Shown here: in pieces, positions 1 to 8,135 of the stretch
How positions within the stretch are numbered: the first letter of the stretch is position 1
Layout of the letters: each line of letters begins with the position of its first letter
NCBI GenBank assembly: GCA_023435225.1
Contig: JAEYRX010000020.1
Coordinates: 62,001-126,000 of the forward strand
Source: Bacillota bacterium
Lineage (GTDB): Bacteria > Bacillota > UBA4882 > UBA8346
Length of the DNA stretch: 64,000 bases
Reading direction: 5' to 3'
Position numbers and translations under genes: made by a program
Notes under the pieces: generated by a model
Told to the model about the DNA's origin: nothing
The model's input: only the letters and a program-made list of their open reading frames with translations
Database searches by the model: none

Positions 1-143
1 TGACAATAAAAAACATGAACCTTAAAGATTAACACTGATAACAATTCTATTAAACCATACCCATTTTTCCAATGAATTAATACCCCATAACTAATAACGT
101 ATTTTTGCCTTTCGCTTATCCCCTAATTAAAGGGAGGTATCGT

Positions 144-1022
144 ATGTCTAATATACTCCTTGATGAACTAGCGGAAAAAATAAATACCAAACTTAAAGAC
201 AGCCACCAACTAGCGCCATATGCTTTAAAAGCTAGAGTTTACGAGAATGGACTGGTCCGGATTCAAGGCATCGTTGATGTTTTGGAAGAAAAAATGCAGG
301 CAGAAGAGTTAGTTTGGACCTGCCACGGGGTAAAAAAAGTTGAGAACAATATTACAGTATGTACCGATGGCGATATTGACGATTTTGACGTGGCTTTCGA
401 GGTTAGTGAGGAGCTTCATGCCAATCCGGAGATTCCTCATACCGTAGGAGTCAAGGTCAACGGTGGGGAAGTTCAGTTAGTCGGAAGCGTCAATAATTAC
501 AGCGAAGTCCAGGAGGCAATCGAAACCGCCTCCAAAGCCCGTGGGGTCAGGGAAGTGGTCAGCCGGCTAAAAATGACTGATACCTTGGATGACATCAGTA
601 TCAATAATTCAGTACAGACAGCTTTGATGGACGAACCCGGAATAATTCCCGGTCGAATAAAAACAGTTACCCGGAATGGTGTAGTTTCAATAATGGGTAA
701 TCTACCTGAAAGCCAAGCTATCCTAACTATGGAAACCATATCTAAAGTTCCCGGTGTTAAGAGTATAAAAAATCTACTAAACCATGCTGCCGGTGATATT
801 GATGACCGGATTGTCATCAGTTTCCTGGAAGAAATGGCGGCCAACCCGTATTTAAACGAGCAAGCCATTAGTATTGAGGTTAATGACGGAGCAGTCACTC
901 TTTCCGGAGAGATAGACAGTTTTAAAGCGAAAAGGGATATTGAAGAGATTTTGCACAAAATCTTAAATCAGTACAAACAAAAAATCTATCGAGTGGAAAA
1001 CAAATTACGTTTAAAAGATTAA
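144..1022 (+). CDS. Four-BON-domain protein
   Basis: Protein of 292 aa made of about four consecutive BON-like repeats (roughly residues 5-72, 80-145, 150-217, 220-290). Each repeat has the alternating pattern of a charged helix, a V-x-V-x-(N/D)-G turn, a strand reading V-x-L-x-G and a second helix ending in G-V-(K/R). BON domains are known from OsmY-type proteins and are thought to bind membranes or phospholipid. No signal peptide or membrane segment is visible, so this copy appears cytoplasmic. The ATG at 144 is preferred over an upstream TTG at 105 because AGGGAGG lies at the right distance before it. Its stop lies 12 bp from the convergent stop of the CCA-adding enzyme. Specific role unknown. 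Confidence 0.85.
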   Translation: MSNILLDELAEKINTKLKDSHQLAPYALKARVYENGLVRIQGIVDVLEEKMQAEELVWTCHGVKKVENNITVCTDGDIDDFDVAFEVSEELHANPEIPHTVGVKVNGGEVQLVGSVNNYSEVQEAIETASKARGVREVVSRLKMTDTLDDISINNSVQTALMDEPGIIPGRIKTVTRNGVVSIMGNLPESQAILTMETISKVPGVKSIKNLLNHAAGDIDDRIVISFLEEMAANPYLNEQAISIEVNDGAVTLSGEIDSFKAKRDIEEILHKILNQYKQKIYRVENKLRLKD

Positions 1023-1033
1023 TTGTATCTGAA

Positions 1034-2422
1034 TTAATGTGGTAAACGCTCGTCAAGATATTTTCGGGCGAGATTTAAGAGTAGTTCTCTTTGATTTAAC
1101 GATGGATCATCCAAAACAACTTCTTTTAAGTAGGCCAAGATTTCACCAATTAACGGACCCGGTTGAAGTTGTAATTCTTTAATGAGATCGCTCCCATCTA
1201 TCAGAGGTTTTAATTCATTAAGCGCAGATTCCTGATTTAATATACTTAAAATTCGTTTGGATATAGATTGCCAATTTTCCCAGGTCTGATAGTCAACTTT
1301 TCCAGTGGCTACAATATCGGCCCGTCGGAGCTCCAAAAGATCAGGGATATTTTCCGGACCGACTTTGGCGATTAATCGCCTGATTGCTCCGTCGCCGGTT
1401 TGAAAATTAACGTTAAACATATGCCAATGGATTAGATTAACTACTTTATCAATGATTTTACGGGGGTAACGAAGCCGTTCGAGTACTATTTGGGCGGTTT
1501 CGGCTCCTTTTTCATCATGCCCGTAAAAATGTACCCCGGTCTGATCCTCAAAAAAAGTGGCCGGTTTGGCAATATCATGTAACAGTGCGGCTAAACGGAG
1601 ATGTAACTCTGGTTTTATCTCCTCGGTAGTAGTCAGTAAATGCTCCCAGAGCTTATTTTTTATATAATTACTCCGGCTCCCCCGTATATCAACAGTTAAC
1701 TCCGGTAGAAAAATATTCAATAACCCGCTTGAATTTAAACCATTCAAACCGCGGCGGACCCATTTGCCCAATAATAATTTACTAAATTCTTCCCTAATCC
1801 TTTCTAAGCTAACGCCCATCGCAAACTCCGGTCTAATAACCTGTTCAGTTAACCGTTGGGGCCGTAAATCCATAGTTCCAATAAAACGGTAAAACCGAAA
1901 CATTCGTAAACCATCCTCAGCGAAGCGTTTTTGCGGATCGCCCACTGATTTTAACAAACGGTTGCCCAAATCTTTTTTCCCACCGAAAGGATCTACCAAT
2001 TCCTGATTGGAACAGTCATACGCCATTGCATTAATAGTAAAATCCCGTCGGGCCAGATCAGTGTTTATTTCCTTCCCAAAACGGACCACTTCCGGTCGCC
2101 GGCCATCACTATAGGCAAGTTCTTCACGCAAAGTGGTAATTTCCAGTGAATGAGCATCTATAATAATGGTAATTGTCCCGAACTGTTTTCCAGTTGGAAC
2201 TGTATCTAAAAAAATCTCTTCTACCTGATCCGGTAGAGCATCACTGGCCAGATCCCAATCACCAGGTTGTTTTCCCTGTAATAAATCCCGAACCGCTCCT
2301 CCAACTAAATATGCCTGATATCCGCTTTCAAGCAGTTTTTCAGCAACTTCGCCAACCCATTCAGGTATTTCACGAAAATTGAGCCTTTCAGTAGTATTCA
2401 ACTGAAACCTGCTTACCGACAT
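1034..2422 (-). CDS. cca: CCA-adding enzyme / tRNA nucleotidyltransferase
   Basis: 462-aa class II nucleotidyltransferase. The head domain carries LVGGAVRDLL and the D-W-D metal-binding pair near residues 40-60. RRDFTINAMAYD lies near residue 130, followed by the neck/body RNA-binding region. An HD-type segment (LLHDIAKP, then HDEKGAE) lies near residues 275-300. The enzyme adds or repairs the 3' CCA end of tRNA without a nucleic acid template. A related poly(A) polymerase is the main alternative, but in spore-forming Bacillota a single such gene is usually the CCA enzyme. The gene stands alone and converges on the BON protein. Confidence 0.9.
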   Translation of the reverse strand: MSVSRFQLNTTERLNFREIPEWVGEVAEKLLESGYQAYLVGGAVRDLLQGKQPGDWDLASDALPDQVEEIFLDTVPTGKQFGTITIIIDAHSLEITTLREELAYSDGRRPEVVRFGKEINTDLARRDFTINAMAYDCSNQELVDPFGGKKDLGNRLLKSVGDPQKRFAEDGLRMFRFYRFIGTMDLRPQRLTEQVIRPEFAMGVSLERIREEFSKLLLGKWVRRGLNGLNSSGLLNIFLPELTVDIRGSRSNYIKNKLWEHLLTTTEEIKPELHLRLAALLHDIAKPATFFEDQTGVHFYGHDEKGAETAQIVLERLRYPRKIIDKVVNLIHWHMFNVNFQTGDGAIRRLIAKVGPENIPDLLELRRADIVATGKVDYQTWENWQSISKRILSILNQESALNELKPLIDGSDLIKELQLQPGPLIGEILAYLKEVVLDDPSLNQRELLLNLARKYLDERLPH

Positions 2423-2557
2423 TTACTTTTCTCCATATTTTATATAGTATTCAGGAGCAAGGAGAATAAAAGCAAAAGTTCCAAAATCTTTTAATTACGA
2501 TAAATTTGCGCTCACACTTTTAGCTCCTGACTTTTAAACTACTGACTCCTATCACAA
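2423..2557. other. Intergenic region with short GACTCCT-type repeats
   Basis: No gene is visible. The stretch 2521-2554 contains partial copies of a GCTCCTGAC / TGACTCCT unit, the same word found at 26400-26445. It belongs to the class of low-complexity intergenic repeats described under findings. Confidence 0.4.
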
Positions 2558-3877
2558 TTACACTATTCGGTCAATTCGACGAAATGTTACTCTTAAAGCC
2601 GTCCGTTGGCAGATGTTTTGACAGTCCAGGCAGTTTATACATTCTGAACTATCGATTTTCGGCAGATCAGTGGCTCGGTTCATAGACTCAATAGCGTTCA
2701 TCTGGCATTCCCCCGAGGTACATTTACCGCAGACCATACAATTATTAGCATCCGAACGCATCCTAAAAGGGGCAATCCTCGAAGTTAATGATAAAACAGC
2801 TCCCAAGGGACATGCATATCTGCAAAAAGGTCTTTCGATAATTACCGAGACAACAAATAATAAAATTAAGATAAATAATGCCACCGAAGCTCCTTTAAAA
2901 TGAATTAAGGTTTTCATAGGGTCATATTGCGACCAGAGATTTTTTCCGGTCTGCCAAGACAAGTACAGAAAAATAACTAGTACAATATATTTGAAGTTTT
3001 TTAACACCTTATCAGAAGCGGTTGAAATCTTAATAATATTAGTTTTCGGATGAACAAATTCCTGAACCGCACCCAACGGACAAATCCAACCGCAAAAAAA
3101 CCGACCGAACCATAAGGACAATATTACCGCCATACCCGTTAAAATCAAAGCCGTATCGAATATAAACACCCGCCGCGGTACTAAGCTAAATACTGCTCCA
3201 ATAGGATCCAGCGAGTTCCCCAGATAAAAACCCAAAATAATAATGCTTAAAAATAACAAAGGCCGTCGTAAATTTCTTAATTTAAAGAGGTAAAACACCA
3301 ACCCTACCAAAAAAAATAGATACCAGATCTGCAGACTGATCGGATTAGAGAACCACCAATTACTGATACCAGCCAAAATTTTTTCAATATTTAACGGCGC
3401 TTTAGCTGTTTTGGTAGTAGTCTCGATGGTATCGCCCGTATTTTTTATTTTATTCGTATCATTTTGTGTTATATTTACCGGTTTTGGGACCTCTGATTGA
3501 GTAATCCTTTTTTTAATTTCCAAAGCCGATTTATTACCTTTAGCCGCCTCTTCATTACCATTCTTGGTTACTCCGGTCGGTTCATCTTTATCGACCTTAG
3601 TTTCAGAATTATTAATATCGGATGTTTGAGATTCCGGGGGTATATCACCTTCTCCTTCTTCGGTCGCAACTTGGGTTACTACTTGATCTGATTCTAATAC
3701 CGCAACTTTCGTTCTATCAGTAAAATTTCTCTTTTCATATTGTTGCGTGCCCGTATGTAAATTAGGTTGAATTGTCTCAACCTGATAAAATCTTTGCTGT
3801 TTATCAATTGCATATGAATTAAATGAAATAATTAATAAACAAGCTCCTATAGAAAGAGCTCTCAGAATCTTATTCAT
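2558..3877 (-). CDS. Membrane-bound polyferredoxin (NapH/NosR-like 4Fe-4S protein)
   Basis: 439-aa protein. It starts with a signal-like hydrophobic segment (residues 1-23, ending SYA), followed by a long polar acidic linker (about 25-165). Several membrane helices follow, and two cysteine motifs typical of the NapH/NosR/YccM family, CGWICPLG and CRYACPLG, sit near 262 and 352. The C-terminus has two ferredoxin-type clusters: CMVCGKC near 380, with the closing Cys in SGECQ, and CINCLDCQNIC near 413-423. Such proteins pass electrons across or along the membrane. The partner is not in the window, so the pathway is unknown. The long linker is unusual for the family. AGGTGA precedes the ATG. The gene is monocistronic as far as can be seen. 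Confidence 0.85.
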   Translation of the reverse strand: MNKILRALSIGACLLIISFNSYAIDKQQRFYQVETIQPNLHTGTQQYEKRNFTDRTKVAVLESDQVVTQVATEEGEGDIPPESQTSDINNSETKVDKDEPTGVTKNGNEEAAKGNKSALEIKKRITQSEVPKPVNITQNDTNKIKNTGDTIETTTKTAKAPLNIEKILAGISNWWFSNPISLQIWYLFFLVGLVFYLFKLRNLRRPLLFLSIIILGFYLGNSLDPIGAVFSLVPRRVFIFDTALILTGMAVILSLWFGRFFCGWICPLGAVQEFVHPKTNIIKISTASDKVLKNFKYIVLVIFLYLSWQTGKNLWSQYDPMKTLIHFKGASVALFILILLFVVSVIIERPFCRYACPLGAVLSLTSRIAPFRMRSDANNCMVCGKCTSGECQMNAIESMNRATDLPKIDSSECINCLDCQNICQRTALRVTFRRIDRIV

Positions 3878-4054
3878 GCCCGATTCACCTCAAGTTTATT
3901 TTTCATTACAATAATTTCGGCGATTACCTAACTTTTCCTACTTAATTTTTTTAAATGAGGGATCATAATTAAGAGAATTTTGACATTCAGCTACAATATA
4001 TTGTATATAGAAGTAAATTAAGGTAACTATGAAATTTCCTTAAATCCGAAATTT

Positions 4055-4074
4055 AAAAACCCCATTATGGGGTT
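4055..4074 (-). terminator. Intrinsic terminator of the 52-aa gene
   Basis: On the minus strand AACCCC-ATAAT-GGGGTT is followed by TTTAAATTT, a short stem with a T-rich tail that begins at the stop codon of the small gene. The stem is only about six pairs, so termination may be partial. Confidence 0.6.
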
Positions 4075-4232
4075 CAAGAGACATCTTCTAGATCAATTGT
4101 TTTGGATTGTTTCCTTTTTTTTGAAATTGTCGGAATATATTTCACCTTCACTTGTTTTTGATGAAAAAATTCTTCTCCTAAAACATTTAAAAGAAGCTCA
4201 TCTATATAAATCTGAGAATCCTGCTTCCTCAT
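4074..4232 (-). CDS. Small basic protein, 52 aa, unknown function
   Basis: A short reading frame with strong gene signals. A perfect AGGAGG (minus strand, 4241-4246) sits eight bases before an ATG, there are 52 sense codons, and a hairpin with a T tract follows the stop. The product begins MRKQDSQIYIDELL and ends in a Lys/Arg-rich stretch and an acidic tail (IDLEDVS). No cysteine pattern, signal peptide or membrane segment is visible. It lies divergent from spoIID, 185 bp away. A small sporulation-associated or DNA-binding protein is possible, but nothing in the sequence proves it. The larger overlapping plus-strand frame (4067-4288) has no ribosome binding site. Confidence 0.65.
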   Translation of the reverse strand: MRKQDSQIYIDELLLNVLGEEFFHQKQVKVKYIPTISKKRKQSKTIDLEDVS

Positions 4233-4417
4233 TTTTATCGCCTCCTATATTTCATTATTTTCATCGGCGTAATATAAACAAAATTTAATGATTTTAAGAT
4301 TTCTTTTTTGTTAAATTTTAGGTAATTTTTTGAATAATTGCATATTCCTACAATAGACATCTTTTAAACTCTCCCTGCATAAGGTGAAATAACTAAATTT
4401 ATAGGGGGTTTATATAA

Positions 4418-5365
4418 TTGCGCCCTAATCAAAGTTTACTATTATTACTACTTATATTAGTGTTGATGTTGGCCCCGATTGCCCTGTTACGAAAGATGGG
4501 TCACTATCTTCCTAAACCGTCATCACAAATAGCAATTACTCTACTTAGCCGTAACGAGAAAAGAATTTATCATACTAATCTAGAAAATTACTTGATCGGT
4601 GTTGTTGCTGCTGAAATGCCGGCCAAATTCTCTTTGGAAGCGTTAAAAGCACAAGCTGTTGCATCGAGAACATTAACTTTTAGACGCCTAAAACGTTTTG
4701 GTGGAAGAGGTTGCCAACATTTCAACCGGGTTGACCTTTGTGATGACCCCAGTGAAAACCAAGCTTGGATATCAGTTGACGTTATGAAAAAAAAATGGGG
4801 GCAAGACTTTGTAACTTATTATTATAAAATCTACCGGTCAGTTAAAGATACTTCCGGAATTATTTTAACTTACGATGGCCGGCCGATTGACGCTGTTTTT
4901 CATTCGACCTGTGGAGTAGGAACTGCCGATGCCGTTGAAGTATGGCAACATAGTATCCCTTACTTAAAAAGTGTCAAATGTGGTTTTGACTATCAATCAC
5001 CACGTTATTCCAATCAGGTTGTCTTTTCCTGGAATGATTTAAGAAAAGAATTTAGTCTTAGCAACAAATCGTTCCCGGAGATTCGCATTAGAAAACGCTC
5101 GCCACAAGGAAGAGTTTTAACAGTCGTAGTCGGTAGTACATTTTTAGCCGGCGATGATTTTCGAAAATTATTAAACCTCACTTCAACCTGCTTCACTATC
5201 CATCCTCAAAAAAACGGAGTTGTTTTTAAGTCGGTTGGTTATGGACATGGAGTAGGGATGTGTCAATACGGGGCTGACGGCATGGCCAAACAAGGTTACA
5301 ATTATCGCCAAATCTTGCTCCATTATTATCAAGGAGTTAACTTCAGCCGTATTAAAACAAAGTGA
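4418..5365 (+). CDS. spoIID: Stage II sporulation protein D
   Basis: 315-aa SpoIID/LytB-family lytic transglycosylase. It has one N-terminal membrane anchor (about residues 5-25). The catalytic-region motif GVVAAEMPAKF with the conserved Glu is followed by LKAQAVASRT. The Cys-containing HSTCGVGTADAVEVW segment and the C-terminal GYGHGVGMCQYGA signature are present. In Bacillus the protein cleaves glycan strands during engulfment, with SpoIIM and SpoIIP, in the mother cell. Start is TTG at 4418 behind AGGGGG. It is the first gene of the conserved order spoIID-spoIIQ-spoIIID-mbl. Sigma-E control is expected from other species, but I could not identify a convincing promoter. Confidence 0.95.
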   Translation: MRPNQSLLLLLLILVLMLAPIALLRKMGHYLPKPSSQIAITLLSRNEKRIYHTNLENYLIGVVAAEMPAKFSLEALKAQAVASRTLTFRRLKRFGGRGCQHFNRVDLCDDPSENQAWISVDVMKKKWGQDFVTYYYKIYRSVKDTSGIILTYDGRPIDAVFHSTCGVGTADAVEVWQHSIPYLKSVKCGFDYQSPRYSNQVVFSWNDLRKEFSLSNKSFPEIRIRKRSPQGRVLTVVVGSTFLAGDDFRKLLNLTSTCFTIHPQKNGVVFKSVGYGHGVGMCQYGADGMAKQGYNYRQILLHYYQGVNFSRIKTK

Positions 5366-5418
5366 ATGGATTTTCCTATTAATTATGAATTACCTCTTGG
5401 AGAAAAAAAGGGATAAAC

Positions 5419-5434
5419 TTACCTTTAAAGGTAA
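5419..5434. repeat. 16-bp perfect palindrome upstream of spoIIQ
   Basis: TTACCTTTAAAGGTAA is a perfect 16-bp palindrome in the 92-bp spoIID-spoIIQ gap, one base before the hairpin that precedes spoIIQ. It could be a protein-binding site. No known regulator site was recognised. Confidence 0.45.
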
Positions 5435-5435
5435 A

Positions 5436-5457
5436 GACTATCATTGAGGTGATAGTC
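5436..5457 (+). promoter_or_regulatory. Hairpin carrying the spoIIQ ribosome binding site
   Basis: GACTATCA and TGATAGTC form an eight-base-pair perfect stem around the loop TTGAGG. The loop contains the Shine-Dalgarno core and the stem ends exactly one base before the TTG start codon. In the mRNA this could either present or hide the ribosome binding site. The regulatory meaning is inference. Confidence 0.6.
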
Positions 5458-6180
5458 TTGAGCCGAAAACCTGAAAAACAAAGAACTCTTAACAAATTTC
5501 TGGAGAAAAAAATCCCCCTTTTACGAAAACAATTTATCCAATTATGGAGAAACGCCCAACCTTTTTTGGCATTACGGTATTTACCCATATACTTGCTGGC
5601 TTTTTTGCTTGGTTTTTATTTATGGGGTCCAATGCATGGTATAAAAACCATTCAAAACTGGCAGAATTGGAAAACTCATTCAAAAGACAAGCCCCCAACC
5701 ACCGAAACTCTAAAATTGGAAATAAACCGATTAAAAAAAGAATTAAAAACTGTCCGCTCCGAACCAAAAACACCAGAGTTCAACCCTTCTAATTTTAGCC
5801 GTCCGGCTTTGGGAGAAATAATTAAAGGTTTCGAATGGATGGAAACAAATAATGCCTGGCGGATGCATACCGGAATAGATATCGCCGTGGAACCCGGAAC
5901 CAATATTATAGCGGCCGCTGCTGGTGTAGTAACTGAGATCAAAGAAGTTTCCCCGGAAAACTATTCAGTGACTATCAGTCATGGTGATGGTTGGCGAACA
6001 ATATATTCAAGTCTGACCAAAGTGATCGTAACTGTTGGACAACCAATTATCAAAGGAGTAATCATTGGAATAAGCGGGAATGCAGGATGTGATTCGAAGA
6101 CACCAAGTTTCCATTTTGGGATTTATCATAACCTCCGCCCGGTTGATCCCCAAAAAATAATTCCGGGACTGAAAAATTAA
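5458..6180 (+). CDS. spoIIQ: Stage II sporulation protein Q (LytM-domain)
   Basis: 240-aa protein. It has a basic N-terminus, one membrane helix (about residues 40-58) and a short coiled region (about 80-100). A LytM/M23-type domain fills about 115-225. In Bacillus SpoIIQ, made in the forespore, binds SpoIIIAH across the intermembrane space. The first zinc motif is present (HTGID), but in the usual H-x-H motif the first His is Ser (SFHF), so hydrolase activity is doubtful, as for B. subtilis SpoIIQ. Start TTG at 5458 follows GAGGTGAT. A GTG three codons upstream overlaps that site and is less likely. Confidence 0.9.
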   Translation: MSRKPEKQRTLNKFLEKKIPLLRKQFIQLWRNAQPFLALRYLPIYLLAFLLGFYLWGPMHGIKTIQNWQNWKTHSKDKPPTTETLKLEINRLKKELKTVRSEPKTPEFNPSNFSRPALGEIIKGFEWMETNNAWRMHTGIDIAVEPGTNIIAAAAGVVTEIKEVSPENYSVTISHGDGWRTIYSSLTKVIVTVGQPIIKGVIIGISGNAGCDSKTPSFHFGIYHNLRPVDPQKIIPGLKN

Positions 6181-6305
6181 TTGAGAATTGACAATTTTTA
6201 AAAATTTTCTTTAGTTTATTCTTGAATGTTATAAAATAATAAGCTTCATAATCCCCCTGCCCAAGCCATATACATGTAATAAAAAAACATGGAAGGGTGG
6301 GGGGC

Positions 6306-6596
6306 TTGAAGGATTATATCCAAAAAAGAGTACTAGACCTCAGCCATTATATTGCCGACCGTAAAGCTACTGTCAGGCAAGCAGCCAGATTTTTTGGCGT
6401 AAGTAAAAGCACGGTTCATAAAGATGTAACCGAAAGGCTACCGGATATTAATCGTAATCTGGCACGGGAAGTAAAACAGATTCTGGAGGTTAATAAATCG
6501 GAGCGTCATATTCGGGGTGGTGAAGCAACTAAGAGGAAATATCAAACTCATGGTGAATTCCCTCCAAAAAAAGGAGGATATTCTAAAAAAACGTAG
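6306..6596 (+). CDS. spoIIID: Sporulation transcription factor SpoIIID
   Basis: 96-aa helix-turn-helix regulator. The N-terminus KDYIQKRVLDL and the segment GVSKSTVHKDVTERLP are nearly those of B. subtilis SpoIIID, as is RHIRGGEATKRKYQ. It tunes the sigma-E mother-cell programme by activating or repressing many genes. The TTG at 6306 is chosen because the family starts M-(H/K)-D-Y-I. A GTG three codons upstream would add GGL and leaves no room for a ribosome binding site. The mbl gene follows 44 bp later and may be cotranscribed. Confidence 0.95.
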   Translation: MKDYIQKRVLDLSHYIADRKATVRQAARFFGVSKSTVHKDVTERLPDINRNLAREVKQILEVNKSERHIRGGEATKRKYQTHGEFPPKKGGYSKKT

Positions 6597-6640
6597 AAAT
6601 AATCTGTGAAAACGGAAGCAGCGAGTTAGGGGGCGAATTT

Positions 6641-7675
6641 TTGAACTGGAGGAACTTGATTACTGATATTGGTGTGGATTTAGGGACCGCTAGTGTGTTG
6701 GTATATGTCAAAAATCATGGGATTGTTATCCGTGAGCCCTCGGTAGTCGCCTTGCAAAAAGATAGCAATAAGATATTGGCGGTTGGTGAAGAAGCCCGTC
6801 AAATGATTGGACGGACTCCTGGAAATATCGTAGCTATTCGCCCTTTAAGAGATGGTGTAATTGCTGATTACGATATCACGGAAACTATGCTTAAATACTT
6901 TATCGAAAAAGTATCGCCAAAACCACGCTTATTCCGCCCGCAAGTTGTTGTCTGCGTCCCTTCGGGAGTTACCAGCGTTGAAAAAAGAGCGGTGCTGGAA
7001 GCGGCAATGCAAGCCGGAGCAAAGAGAACTTACTTAATCGAAGAACCAATGGCGGCCGCTATTGGCGCCGGCTTAAGTATTACTGAAGCCAGCGGTAATA
7101 TGGTAGTTGATATTGGCGGCGGAACTACCGACATTGCTATTATCTCTTTAGGAGGTATTGTGGTAAGCGAGTCATTGCGCGTTGGCGGTGATAAGTTTGA
7201 TGAAGCGATTATTCGTTATATTAAAAAAATGTACAATATGATGGTCGGAGAAAGAACCGCTGAAGATGTCAAAATTCAAATCGGTTCAGCTTATCCGGAA
7301 GGTGAAGGTAAGGCTATGGAAATCCGGGGGCGTGATTTGGTCACCGGTTTACCGCGAACTATTAAGTTTACATCCACAGACTCATTCCAAGCTTTATCCG
7401 AACCTATTACCTCTATTATTGACGGCATCAAGTCGGTACTGGAAAGAACCCCACCCGAACTGGCTTCGGATATTGTGGACAAGGGCATTGTTATGACCGG
7501 TGGAGGCTCACTTTTACATGGATTTACTCGTTTACTGGCTGAAGAAACAGGGATTCCAATCCATTTAGCTGAAGATCCTCTATCTTGTGTAGCCCTTGGC
7601 ACCGGAAAGATCTTAGAAAACGAAAGTTTTGATTCTATCAGAAACAATCTAATCGTCGGTAGTCGTTCAATGTAA
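6641..7675 (+). CDS. mbl: MreB-family rod-shape actin (Mbl)
   Basis: 344-aa bacterial actin. It shows the phosphate-1 motif VDLGTAS near the N-terminus, phosphate-2 VVDIGGGTTDIAII near residue 155 and the adenosine motif MTGGGSLLHG near 285. MreB/Mbl filaments guide elongation-phase peptidoglycan synthesis at the inner membrane. Position directly behind spoIIID matches mbl of Bacillus rather than mreB of the mreBCD operon, and no mreC or mreD follows. Start TTG at 6641 lies behind TAGGGGG. Confidence 0.92.
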   Translation: MNWRNLITDIGVDLGTASVLVYVKNHGIVIREPSVVALQKDSNKILAVGEEARQMIGRTPGNIVAIRPLRDGVIADYDITETMLKYFIEKVSPKPRLFRPQVVVCVPSGVTSVEKRAVLEAAMQAGAKRTYLIEEPMAAAIGAGLSITEASGNMVVDIGGGTTDIAIISLGGIVVSESLRVGGDKFDEAIIRYIKKMYNMMVGERTAEDVKIQIGSAYPEGEGKAMEIRGRDLVTGLPRTIKFTSTDSFQALSEPITSIIDGIKSVLERTPPELASDIVDKGIVMTGGGSLLHGFTRLLAEETGIPIHLAEDPLSCVALGTGKILENESFDSIRNNLIVGSRSM

Positions 7676-8135
7676 TTATTACTCTAATTCGAGTAAATGC
7701 GACTGTGAAATCTATCACTGTTTTTTCATTTATATATAAATCAAATTCTGGTTTAGTACTATAGCGAGAAACTCATTATTACCAGTTCTTCTGAACCGCT
7801 TCTAGGACGATTTCAGAAGATTCAGTAAAAATTATCGCTGTAGTAACATATTAACCGGAATTTTTTGTTTTCTTTTTAAAATATTGAGCATGACCCAGCA
7901 TTATGTAATTATACTTAACAATTATTAGTTAAACAATATTATTGATAAATTTTGGTCATATTAGGTATTAGTATATTGATTTTTGCCAAAAACTTAATTG
8001 ACACGCTTTTTAGCCGGATTTATAATAACAATAATTGTTTTCAACAGGGTAGCTATATTTCAGATTTCAACATATTTTTCCTTCATTCATAAAATGAATA
8101 ATACGCCGCTTTTATACATTAGGAGCTGAAAAAAA
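7676..8135. other. 460-bp mbl-ktrB intergenic region
   Basis: No protein gene is seen. The left half holds the nested inverted repeat annotated at 7748-7857. The right half is very AT-rich. Because ktrAB genes in Bacillus are controlled by a c-di-AMP (ydaO) riboswitch, I looked for its conserved core and did not recognise it. Confidence 0.5.
7748..7857 (+). repeat. Nested hairpin in the ktrB leader
   Basis: Outer arms TACTATAGCG (7757-7766) and CGCTGTAGTA (7836-7845) pair with one wobble, with weaker pairing further out. Inside, CTTCTGAA (7788-7795) pairs with TTCAGAAG (7812-7819), and the tip contains C-GCTTCTAG-G. The layout of outer stem, unpaired spacers, inner stem and small loop resembles the two elements at 13230-13405. 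Function unknown. Confidence 0.45.

Noticed and set aside
4067..4288. 73-codon plus-strand frame
   Set aside because: No ribosome binding site, and the opposite strand has a 52-codon gene with AGGAGG and terminator over the same DNA.
4233..4417. Sigma-E promoter of spoIID
   Set aside because: AT-rich words near 4345-4365 only loosely fit the consensus and spacing, so no site is claimed.
7676..8135. c-di-AMP riboswitch before ktrB
   Set aside because: Gene context suggests it, but the conserved core was not found; only an unclassified nested hairpin is present.
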